This document shows positions 1 through 5,446 of a stretch of DNA of 5,983 nucleotides, piece after piece. The number at the start of each line of letters is the position of its first letter. Positions within the stretch are counted from its first letter, which is position 1. The notes under the pieces are model-generated. The model saw only the letters and a program-made list of their open reading frames with translations, was not told where the DNA came from and did not search any database. Where the stretch lies: assembly GCA_016765235.1 (NCBI GenBank), contig JAESQH010000138.1:14333-20315 (forward strand). Direction: 5' to 3'. Source of the stretch: Paracoccaceae bacterium (lineage in GTDB: Bacteria; Pseudomonadota; Alphaproteobacteria; Rhodobacterales; Rhodobacteraceae). The position numbers were made by a program, and so were the translations under genes.

Positions 1-980
1 TCGCGATCATAAAGATCAAAGAGCAGACGTTCGAAATTGGACGAAACCTGAATGTCCATTGAAGGGCTGATCGACGGGACAACTCCCGTTTTTCTGTGAT
101 CGCCACTGACAAGAGTGCGATGCAGGATATCGTTCTGGTTGGTGGCGATCACCAAGCGCTCAATCGGAAGGCCCATGCGTTTGGCGACATAGCCCGCAAA
201 AATATCGCCGAAATTGCCGGTTGGAACTGTGAACGAAACCTTGCGGTGCGGTGCGCCGAGTGACACGGCGGATGTGAAAAAGTACACCACTTGCGCCATA
301 ACCCGTGCCCAGTTGATCGAATTCACGCCAGCGAGTTTCACTCCGTCACGGAATTCAAAATCGTTAAACATGTTTTTCAGTTGCGCTTGGCAATCGTCAA
401 AATCACCATCCACAGCCAGCGCATGAATATTAGCAGCATCCGGCGTAGTCATCTGGCGGCGTTGCACTTCGGATACACGGCCATGAGGATACATGATGAA
501 AACATCAACGGCGCCCAGTCCGGCAAACGCCTCAATCGCAGCGGAACCTGTGTCACCGGAAGTGGCCCCAACAATCGTGACACGCTCGCCACGGCGTTTT
601 AGGGCCACGTCGAACATCTGACCGATAAGTTGCATCGCTACGTCTTTGAATGCCAAGGTCGGGCCGTGATGCAATTCCAGCAGGAAGTCGTTCGGGCCTA
701 GCTGTACCAGCGGGCAACGCGCGTCGTGTTTAAAGGTGGAATAGGCCTTGGACAGAATTTCGCCGAACTCAACGTCGCTGAACGTGTCGCCGATGAAAGG
801 TTTGATCACGCGAAAGGCGACCTCTTCATACGACAAGCCCGCGAGCGCGGCGATGTCGTCATGGTTCATTTGTGGCCAGCTTTCCGGCACATAAAGGCCC
901 CCATCACGGGCCAGGCCGGTTAACATTGCATCTTCGAAATTTAGCGAAGGCGCTTGGCCTCTCGTAGAAATATACCGCAT
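1..980 (-). CDS. thrC: Threonine synthase (3' end cut by window edge)
   Basis: Encodes the N-terminal 326 residues of a pyridoxal-phosphate enzyme that converts O-phosphohomoserine to threonine, the last step of threonine synthesis in the cytoplasm. My translation from the ATG at 980 begins MRYISTRGQAPSLNFEDAML, the usual N-terminus of the longer (about 460-residue) threonine synthase class. The PLP lysine is K112 in the motif HHGPTLAFKD. A glycine/serine-rich GATSGDTGSAAIEA follows at about 138-151, and PTGNFGD, the phosphate-cradle type motif, lies at about 253-259. Roughly the last 130-140 residues lie outside the window. The reading frame is open throughout with no frameshift. The start lies 14 bases after the surf1 stop, with only a weak GGAT-type ribosome site, so co-transcription with surf1 is likely. 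I see no separate promoter. The identification is firm from the motifs. Confidence 0.96.
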   Translation of the reverse strand, partial: MRYISTRGQAPSLNFEDAMLTGLARDGGLYVPESWPQMNHDDIAALAGLSYEEVAFRVIKPFIGDTFSDVEFGEILSKAYSTFKHDARCPLVQLGPNDFLLELHHGPTLAFKDVAMQLIGQMFDVALKRRGERVTIVGATSGDTGSAAIEAFAGLGAVDVFIMYPHGRVSEVQRRQMTTPDAANIHALAVDGDFDDCQAQLKNMFNDFEFRDGVKLAGVNSINWARVMAQVVYFFTSAVSLGAPHRKVSFTVPTGNFGDIFAGYVAKRMGLPIERLVIATNQNDILHRTLVSGDHRKTGVVPSISPSMDIQVSSNFERLLFDLYDR

Positions 981-994
981 TTATCCAATCCGAC

Positions 995-1660
995 TCATGA
1001 TACTTTTGGCTTGATACGCGAAAGTGCGTAGCCTGTCATCCCGATCCATATAACGGCCAGCGAAAACCAAGTCATTACGTATCCCAAATGCCTGTTCGTT
1101 ATGTTTACCGAGACCAACTGCGGCAAGAGTCCGTCGTTGTTCGTACTGCGTGAAACGGCGACCATTACCTGATCAGTATCTAATGCATCTGCCATCAGAT
1201 CCACGTCTCGGGCAAACCATATGTTTTTTTCTAGATTTGGGTCTGGGACAAAATTGTCGGTTTCTTGTGGCCATATCAGCGATCCGATAGCAGTGACCTC
1301 ACCGCCTGCGCGCGCCACATTCTTTTCGGTTTCCAATACGAACCCACGATCCAATAAAATCCGGCGTCCATTTTCCAAAACCATCGGCGCAATCACGCGG
1401 AAACCGGGGCCGCCATCGCCGAAGGTCAGAACGTGTAGTTCCCCGTCGGCAACTGTACCCGTTACCTTGACTTGCAAGTATTTGTCGGCAACCGGATCAG
1501 GTGAGATCGGCAATGCAACCGGAGTTTGTGCCAAGCGTGAATCAATTTCAGCCAGAATACTGGTTTTCCAAACCAAGCGTTGGTATTGCCAAATGCCGAG
1601 CGAAATCAGGATCGAAGTGCCAACCAGACCAAAGATTAGCAGGGGTACGCGTTTATTCAT
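995..1660 (-). CDS. surf1: SURF1-family cytochrome c oxidase assembly protein
   Basis: A 221-residue inner-membrane protein that assists insertion of heme a into oxidase subunit I. The architecture is typical of the family: one membrane helix at about residues 6-24, a periplasmic domain, and a second helix at about 195-214. Family signatures visible are GIWQYQRLVWK (22-32) just after the first helix, ILLDRGFV (101-108) in the middle, and NRHLGYVMTWFSLAVIW (189-205) at the second helix. H191 is at the position of the conserved histidine reported to ligate heme in Paracoccus Surf1; that equivalence is inferred. The ATG at 1660 is preceded by GAGGT with a rather short 4-base gap. The gene follows coxC after 114 bases that hold a strong hairpin, and precedes thrC by 14 bases. 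Length is normal and there are no broken motifs. Confidence 0.93.
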   Translation of the reverse strand: MNKRVPLLIFGLVGTSILISLGIWQYQRLVWKTSILAEIDSRLAQTPVALPISPDPVADKYLQVKVTGTVADGELHVLTFGDGGPGFRVIAPMVLENGRRILLDRGFVLETEKNVARAGGEVTAIGSLIWPQETDNFVPDPNLEKNIWFARDVDLMADALDTDQVMVAVSRSTNNDGLLPQLVSVNITNRHLGYVMTWFSLAVIWIGMTGYALSRIKPKVS

Positions 1661-1674
1661 TAGGACCTCGGTTC

Positions 1675-1710
1675 AAACGAAAGCGCGAGCCCCGGGATAA
1701 GGACTCGCGC
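1675..1710 (-). terminator. Terminator-like hairpin between coxC and surf1
   Basis: In the minus-strand transcript, GCGCGAGTCC (1710-1701) pairs with GGGCTCGCGC (1692-1683) to give a stem of about 10 bp, nine Watson-Crick pairs and one G-T, with a loop of about 8 bases. TTTCGTTT follows, an interrupted T-tract. The opposite strand has no T-run after the stem, so the signal points in the direction of the operon. It lies 64 bases after the coxC stop and 22 bases before the surf1 start. It may act as a partial terminator or attenuator that lowers surf1-thrC expression relative to the structural subunits, or as a 3' stabilising hairpin for the coxC message. The T-tract is imperfect, so full termination is uncertain. 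Confidence 0.6.
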
Positions 1711-1774
1711 GAAATCTGTTAAGAAGGTTGGGCGCTGATGGGACCCTCACAGGCGCCGCCCCTTCCGGCAGGTG

Positions 1775-2566
1775 TCAACCACCCCAAACGTAGATTGATG
1801 CAAACAGGAACAACCATACAACGTCAACGAAGTGCCAGTACCAAGCTGCCGCCTCAAAGCCGATGTGGCTTTCAGGTGTAAAGTGGCCTTTTTGAGCGCG
1901 AAAAAGACAAACCGCGAGGAAAATCGTTCCTACGATGACGTGGAAACCGTGGAAACCGGTCGCCATGAAGAATGTGCCGCCATAAACATTGCCGCCAAAA
2001 CTGAACGTTGCGTTCAGATATTCGTAGCCTTGGAAGAATGTGAATAACATGCCCAATAAAATAGAAAGTATAAGGCCGTTTCTCAAACCTTTGCGATCAT
2101 TGTCATGTGCAAGCGCGTGGTGCGCCCAAGTTGCAGCAGCACCCGAACACAACAGGATCAACGTGTTGATCAATGGCAAGTGCCAAGCGTCCAGCGTCTC
2201 GATGCCTTCTGGTGGCCAAACACCGCCAGCAAAATCCGCAATCGGGAAGAGCGAGGCACGGAAGAACGCCCAGAACCATGCGACGAAAAACATAACTTCG
2301 GAAGTGATGATCAGGATAACGCCGTAGCGCAGGCCAATTTTAACTACAGGTGTATGATCGCCAGTATTGCCCTCGACAACAACCTCTGACCACCATGCGT
2401 ACATAGTGTAAAGGACACCGGCAAAGCCGATAAGTGCCATCCACGGACCAGAGTCGTTCATCCATAAAACCGCCCCGAAGAACATGATAAATGCACTAAA
2501 TGCGCCGAGCAATGGCCAAGGGCTGGGTTTTAGAATGTGATAGTCGTGATTCTTTTCATGCGCCAT
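1775..2566 (-). CDS. coxC: Cytochrome c oxidase subunit III
   Basis: A 263-residue integral membrane protein, also called ctaE, forming subunit III of the aa3-type oxidase. It binds lipid and stabilises subunit I and its proton uptake. Seven hydrophobic helices can be placed at about 16-36, 41-59, 78-103, 128-148, 163-185, 197-222 and 240-259, the normal seven-helix count. Conserved features include E90 in ITSEVMFFVAWFW (the carbodiimide-reactive glutamate of helix III), the GFHGFHVIVG histidines H206 and H209, and the C-terminal WYWHFVDVVWLFLF (242-255). The length is that of the full-length family. The ATG at 2566 has a good GAGGG ribosome site 7 bases upstream (2574-2578). It begins 33 bases after the ctaG stop, so the two are in one transcript. 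No anomalies. Confidence 0.97.
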   Translation of the reverse strand: MAHEKNHDYHILKPSPWPLLGAFSAFIMFFGAVLWMNDSGPWMALIGFAGVLYTMYAWWSEVVVEGNTGDHTPVVKIGLRYGVILIITSEVMFFVAWFWAFFRASLFPIADFAGGVWPPEGIETLDAWHLPLINTLILLCSGAAATWAHHALAHDNDRKGLRNGLILSILLGMLFTFFQGYEYLNATFSFGGNVYGGTFFMATGFHGFHVIVGTIFLAVCLFRAQKGHFTPESHIGFEAAAWYWHFVDVVWLFLFASIYVWGG

Positions 2567-2599
2567 GTTTGGTCCCTCTTGTATTTGGCGTAGTCGCGA

Positions 2600-3193
2600 T
2601 CAGTTTACCGCAGAATTGGTGGCATCGTCTACCGTTTGATCAAGGTTCGCTTGTTCGATCGGCAGATCGGTTTCGTAGAATGTGTATGATAGCGTAATCG
2701 ACTTAACAAATTTTCCGTCGCGGTCATTTACGATCTCTGGATCAACGTAGAACGTGACCGGCATCAGGACGGTTTCGCCCGGTTGCAAGATTTGTTCGGT
2801 GAAACAAAAGCAGTCTATTTTGGTAAAAAAATTGCCCGCCGTGAATGGGGCAACGTTGTAACTGGCTGTACCTGCTATCACTCGATCGGTCGGGTTGTAA
2901 GCCTCATAGAAGGCCAAACCGACTTCGCCAATGCGAATTTCCATTTGACGTTGCACGGGCTTGAAAGTCCACGGCATGTCGCGTTCTTTGGAGGCATCAA
3001 ATCGGATAATCATAGTTTGATCAAGAATTTCACCAGCAGCACCACCCGAGGACGCAACGGTTGTTGTGCCGCCATATCCTGTTACGGCGCAGAACCAGTT
3101 ATAAAACGGAACTGCCGCCATGCCCATCGCACCCATGGTCACAACGATGGCAATCAGGCTTAAGACAACGCGTTTATTTGAAGACGTTCTCAT
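2600..3193 (-). CDS. ctaG: Cytochrome c oxidase assembly protein CtaG (Cox11)
   Basis: A 197-residue Cox11-type copper chaperone that delivers copper to the CuB site of subunit I. One N-terminal membrane helix (about 8-29) is followed by YNWFCAVTGYGG (31-42), a family signature with C35, then a periplasmic immunoglobulin-like domain. The copper-binding pair is C128 and C130 in KIDCFCFTEQ, followed by LQPGE (136-140) and the MPVTFYVDP strand (144-152), all as in the family. Residues after about 180 are a short acidic tail. The ATG at 3193 overlaps the stop of the upstream small gene in an ATGA junction, so translational coupling is likely. No strong ribosome site is visible beyond a GGTGA just upstream. 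This is the Cox11 type of CtaG, not the unrelated caa3-type Bacillus CtaG. Confidence 0.96.
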   Translation of the reverse strand: MRTSSNKRVVLSLIAIVVTMGAMGMAAVPFYNWFCAVTGYGGTTTVASSGGAAGEILDQTMIIRFDASKERDMPWTFKPVQRQMEIRIGEVGLAFYEAYNPTDRVIAGTASYNVAPFTAGNFFTKIDCFCFTEQILQPGETVLMPVTFYVDPEIVNDRDGKFVKSITLSYTFYETDLPIEQANLDQTVDDATNSAVN

Positions 3194-3372
3194 TCGGTCA
3201 CCGCATCAATACTGTAGTTCGGAGCTTTAGTATCTACGCTCTGTGGTTTGCTAAGCTTCACCATAGTGACAGCGAAAATCAAACCAACGAATAGCGCGAG
3301 CACAATCCCGAGGGAAGCATTGCGGCCCTTACGGCGCGTGTGCAGTTCGTGTACTTTATGAATGCCGGACAT
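3190..3372 (-). CDS. coxF: Small single-pass membrane protein, CoxF-type
   Basis: A 60-residue protein between ctaB and ctaG, where alphaproteobacterial oxidase operons usually carry a small poorly characterised assembly gene (coxF in Paracoccus-type operons). The assignment rests on position, size and topology, not on a catalytic motif. From the ATG at 3372 it reads MSGIHKVHELHTRRKGRN, a basic segment with histidines H5, H8 and H11. One membrane helix at about 21-39 follows, then a polar C-terminal tail of about 20 residues. Basic residues before the helix suggest the N-terminus is cytoplasmic and the tail periplasmic. The frame is also open from a GTG at 3384, adding four residues (MVLI). 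I prefer the ATG because it falls 2 bases after the ctaB stop and matches the MS-start I recall for relatives; neither start has a clear ribosome site. The stop overlaps the ctaG start by 4 bases. No biochemical function can be read from the sequence. Confidence 0.82.
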   Translation of the reverse strand: MSGIHKVHELHTRRKGRNASLGIVLALFVGLIFAVTMVKLSKPQSVDTKAPNYSIDAVTE

Positions 3373-3374
3373 AA

Positions 3375-4331
3375 TCAAAACCACGCTGGCCAGTTCGCAA
3401 CGCCAAGATCAAAACCGCGCAAAACGGCCTCGGCCAATAAGGCTACGAAGTGGACGAAAAGATAAAGGATGGAGAACATGAAGAAACGTTTTTCGGCGCG
3501 GTAGCCATCGGCCTCTGCGACATCGTCGTTGCGCTGCCACAGGCGAAACGCACCGAATAGGAACACCGCGTTGAAGGCTACTGCCACGGCGAAATACAGC
3601 GGTCCACCGATCTGCGTAAATGCAGGCGCAATCGCGATTGGGACCAGTAGAACTGAATACGCCAGAATATGGCGGCGCGTTACGCGTGTGCCGCTTGTGA
3701 CTGGCAGCATCGGAATACCCGCAGCTTTGTAATCTTCGTTGCGGAAAAGTGCCAACGCCCAAAAATGCGGCGGCGTCCAGATGAAGATCAACGCGAACAT
3801 CAATATACTCTCGATACTGACACCGCCCGTTGCAACAGCCCAACCTATCATCGGAGGGAACGCACCAGCGGCGCCGCCGATCACGATGTTCTGTGGCGTA
3901 CTGCGTTTCAACCACATGGAATAGACTACGGCATAGAAGAATATTGTAAATGCCAGCAAACCAGCGGCAAACAGGTTGCCGAATAAGCCCAGCATTATCA
4001 CAGCCATGACGGAAAGCGTTATACCAATCGACAGCGCCTCGCCACGTTTGACCCGACCCGACGGTATCGGGCGGTTGGCTGTACGCTTCATGATCGCGTC
4101 AATATCGGCGTCCCACCACATATTCAAAGCACCCGAGGCGCCTGCCCCGATTGCGATGCACAAAATGGTGGCAAAAGCGATGACAGGATGCACCGCAACA
4201 GGTGCCGTGAACAGGCCCACGGCGGCGGTGAAAATAACCAAGCGCATAACGCGTGGCTTCAATAGCTCGACATAGTCGCCGAATTCCGCGTCATATTCTT
4301 GTGTTTCAGCCATATAGTTTACGTCAGTCAT
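3375..4331 (-). CDS. ctaB: Protoheme IX farnesyltransferase (heme O synthase)
   Basis: A 318-residue polytopic inner-membrane prenyltransferase of the UbiA superfamily. It attaches a farnesyl group from farnesyl diphosphate to heme B, giving heme O, which CtaA converts to heme A for the oxidase. The first diphosphate/magnesium motif is NMWWDADIDAIMKRTANRP (70-88) with D74 and D78. Also typical of the CtaB subgroup are LKRSTPQNIVIGGAAGAFPP (141-160) and WTPPHFWALALFRNEDYKAAG (185-205). About nine hydrophobic helices cover residues 31 to 305, with the LLKPRV entry segment at 23-28. The ATG at 4331 is chosen because AGG lies 6 bases upstream (4338-4340); the in-frame ATG at 4313 has no ribosome site. 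It follows coxB by 48 bases that contain a hairpin and runs into coxF with a 2-base gap. Confidence 0.97.
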   Translation of the reverse strand: MTDVNYMAETQEYDAEFGDYVELLKPRVMRLVIFTAAVGLFTAPVAVHPVIAFATILCIAIGAGASGALNMWWDADIDAIMKRTANRPIPSGRVKRGEALSIGITLSVMAVIMLGLFGNLFAAGLLAFTIFFYAVVYSMWLKRSTPQNIVIGGAAGAFPPMIGWAVATGGVSIESILMFALIFIWTPPHFWALALFRNEDYKAAGIPMLPVTSGTRVTRRHILAYSVLLVPIAIAPAFTQIGGPLYFAVAVAFNAVFLFGAFRLWQRNDDVAEADGYRAEKRFFMFSILYLFVHFVALLAEAVLRGFDLGVANWPAWF

Positions 4332-4349
4332 TTTTTGCCTGTTGAAGGT

Positions 4350-4369
4350 CGGGGCAGCGAACCGCCCCG
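4350..4369 (-). other. Intercistronic GC-rich hairpin between coxB and ctaB
   Basis: CGGGGC (4369-4364) and GCCCCG (4355-4350) form a 6-bp all-GC stem with an 8-base loop in the minus-strand transcript. It starts 11 bases after the coxB stop codon and ends about 10 bases before the AGG of ctaB. No T-tract follows on either strand, so it does not look like a standard intrinsic terminator. A plausible role is protecting the 3' end of a processed coxB message or partial attenuation, so that the structural subunit is made in larger amounts than the enzyme CtaB. That role is inferred. Confidence 0.5.
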
Positions 4370-4379
4370 ATGAAACGTA

Positions 4380-5273
4380 TTAGTCGGCGGATGCGACAGT
4401 GATCGAAGTTGGCAAACTTGCGAACTCTTCGGCAGCGCGTTTCAACCATGCTTCATACACGTCTTGCGAAACCACCTTAACGGTGATCGGCATATAGGAG
4501 TGATCCTTGCCGCAAAGCTCGGAACATTGGCCGAAATAAACGCCTTCGATTTCCGCTGCAAACCATGTCTCGTTCAGGCGACCCGGAATAGCGTCCATTT
4601 TTACGCCGAATGCTGGCATTGCCCACGAGTGTATAACATCGCTGCTAGCGATCTGCAGGCGAACAACGGCATTGATGGGAACAACCACAGCGTTGTCAGT
4701 CGCCAGCAGGTATTCATCTTCAGCATATCCGTATTCAGCCAACTCGGCTTTAACAGCGTCCGTTAACCCTGCTTCGCCTGTGCCAATCATATAAGATTCG
4801 AATTCGAACCCGAAATCCGGGTATTCGTATGACCAGTACCACTGGTTGCCCGTCACTTTAATAGTCAGGTCGGACTCGGGGATATCGAGCTGTTTGAAAA
4901 GAATTGGTAGCGAGAAAGAACCAATTACGATCAGGATCAGGATCGGTATAACAGTCCAGGCAACCTCGACAGTCGAGTGATGTGTGAAACGTGCGGCTAC
5001 TTTGTTGGCGCGACGGTTGTAGAATATGATGACCCATATCAATAGCACCGTTACAAACAGGGAAATAAGTCCGATGATCCAGTTGATCATGCCGTCCAGC
5101 CACTGAAGGTCGCGCGCTAGTTCGGTTGCGGCGGTCTGAAAACCCATGCCACCCGGTATTGGCTTGCCGATGGACTCAAGGCCCGTAATACCGTCTTGCG
5201 CCCACGCGGCGCCGGAAATCATGATAGCAACAATAAAGGTCGCCGCTTTTGTGAAGAAATCACCAATCCGCAT
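4380..5273 (-). CDS. coxB: Cytochrome c oxidase subunit II (CuA subunit)
   Basis: A 297-residue subunit II, also called ctaC, which takes electrons from cytochrome c through the binuclear CuA centre on the periplasmic side. A signal peptide (about 1-25) ends in GAAWA, with predicted cleavage before Q26. Two membrane helices lie at about 62-86 and 104-126. E103 in STVEVAWTVIP is at the position of the glutamate at the K-channel entrance. The aromatic electron-entry patch is QWYWSYEYPD (144-153). The CuA ligands are all present: H215 in DVIHSW, then C250, E252, C254, H258 and M261 in FGQCSELCGKDHSYMP. The acidic stretch EYGYAEDEYLLATDN (180-194) is typical of Rhodobacter/Paracoccus subunit II. 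No heme c domain is fused, so this is the aa3 rather than the caa3 type. The ATG at 5273 has GGGGA 7 bases upstream. It is the first gene of the operon. Confidence 0.97.
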   Translation of the reverse strand: MRIGDFFTKAATFIVAIMISGAAWAQDGITGLESIGKPIPGGMGFQTAATELARDLQWLDGMINWIIGLISLFVTVLLIWVIIFYNRRANKVAARFTHHSTVEVAWTVIPILILIVIGSFSLPILFKQLDIPESDLTIKVTGNQWYWSYEYPDFGFEFESYMIGTGEAGLTDAVKAELAEYGYAEDEYLLATDNAVVVPINAVVRLQIASSDVIHSWAMPAFGVKMDAIPGRLNETWFAAEIEGVYFGQCSELCGKDHSYMPITVKVVSQDVYEAWLKRAAEEFASLPTSITVASAD

Positions 5274-5292
5274 CGTTTGTTCCCCGTAATTC

Positions 5293-5305
5293 GTGCATTG
5301 TGCAC
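5293..5305. promoter_or_regulatory. Short palindrome upstream of coxB
   Basis: GTGCA-TTG-TGCAC is a perfect 5-bp inverted repeat with a 3-base centre, 19 bases upstream of the coxB ATG and just above its ribosome site. It could be a protein-binding site near the transcription start or a small leader hairpin. No regulator can be named from the sequence, and short palindromes arise by chance. Confidence 0.3.
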
Positions 5306-5333
5306 TCTATAAATCCTGCCTGCGATAGATTGC

Positions 5334-5361
5334 AGAATCTCCGTTTATTGATCTATGTCAA
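5334..5361 (-). promoter_or_regulatory. Candidate coxB promoter
   Basis: On the minus strand a perfect TTGACA (5361-5356) is followed after 16 bases by GATTCT (5339-5334), a weak -10 match. An alternative pairing is CTGCAA (5335-5330) with TATAGA (5311-5306) at 18-base spacing. The first has the better -35, the second the better -10. Either would start transcription 25-60 bases before the coxB ATG. The -35 element of the first overlaps the FNR-type palindrome, which would suit oxygen-dependent repression of this aerobic oxidase. Confidence 0.4.
5348..5361. promoter_or_regulatory. FNR/FnrL-type binding site
   Basis: TTGAT-CTAT-GTCAA matches the FNR-family consensus TTGAT-N4-ATCAA at nine of ten defined positions. 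It sits in the divergent region between tldD and coxB, 75 bases from the coxB ATG and 86 bases from the tldD ATG. FnrL is a known oxygen regulator in Rhodobacteraceae, and an oxidase operon is a sensible target. The site overlaps a TTGACA on the coxB strand, which favours repression when oxygen is low. NnrR/Dnr-type regulators use related TTG-N8-CAA sites and cannot be excluded. Confidence 0.6.
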
Positions 5362-5398
5362 AGACCATATTAGACAGTAGATATCAAGTCAGTCATTT

Positions 5399-5413
5399 GC
5401 GGCATTCAGCCGC
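5399..5413. promoter_or_regulatory. GCGGC-N5-GCCGC inverted repeat, possible RegA/PrrA site
   Basis: GCGGC-ATTCA-GCCGC is a perfect 5-bp inverted repeat. It fits the pattern I recall for RegA/PrrA-type redox response regulators, GCGNC and GNCGC half-sites with variable spacing. It lies 33 bases upstream of the tldD ATG and about 126 bases upstream of the coxB ATG. It could also form a hairpin in the tldD leader, although no T-run follows directly, which argues against a terminator. The regulator assignment is inferred. Confidence 0.4.
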
Positions 5414-5434
5414 TTCTACGCATTTTTATCGCAT

Positions 5435-5440
5435 GAAGGA
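5435..5440 (+). promoter_or_regulatory. tldD ribosome binding site
   Basis: GAAGGA lies 6 bases before the ATG at 5447 and fixes that codon as the tldD start. An ATG at 5432-5434 overlaps this site in a different frame and is not used. Confidence 0.75.
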
Positions 5441-5446
5441 CCACAC

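Noticed and set aside
214..923. Three plus-strand frames opposite thrC
   Set aside because: The minus strand encodes threonine synthase without a break, including the PLP lysine motif, so these are shadows.
1221..1700. A 159-codon open frame on the plus strand antisense to surf1
   Set aside because: It lies almost entirely opposite surf1, whose protein has clear family motifs. The plus-strand translation shows no recognisable domain and no convincing ribosome site.
2783..3163. A 126-codon plus-strand frame antisense to ctaG
   Set aside because: Opposite a well-supported Cox11 gene; its protein is low in family-like features and is best explained as a shadow frame.
3409..3915. A 168-codon minus-strand frame inside ctaB in another frame
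   Set aside because: The ctaB frame holds all heme O synthase motifs; the alternative product is rich in Arg and Cys with no helices or domain, as expected for an out-of-frame reading.
5399..5425. The GCGGC/GCCGC repeat followed by a T-run, as an intrinsic terminator
   Set aside because: The T-run begins about 8 bases after a stem of only 5 bp, and no gene ends upstream of it; both neighbouring genes are transcribed away from this region.
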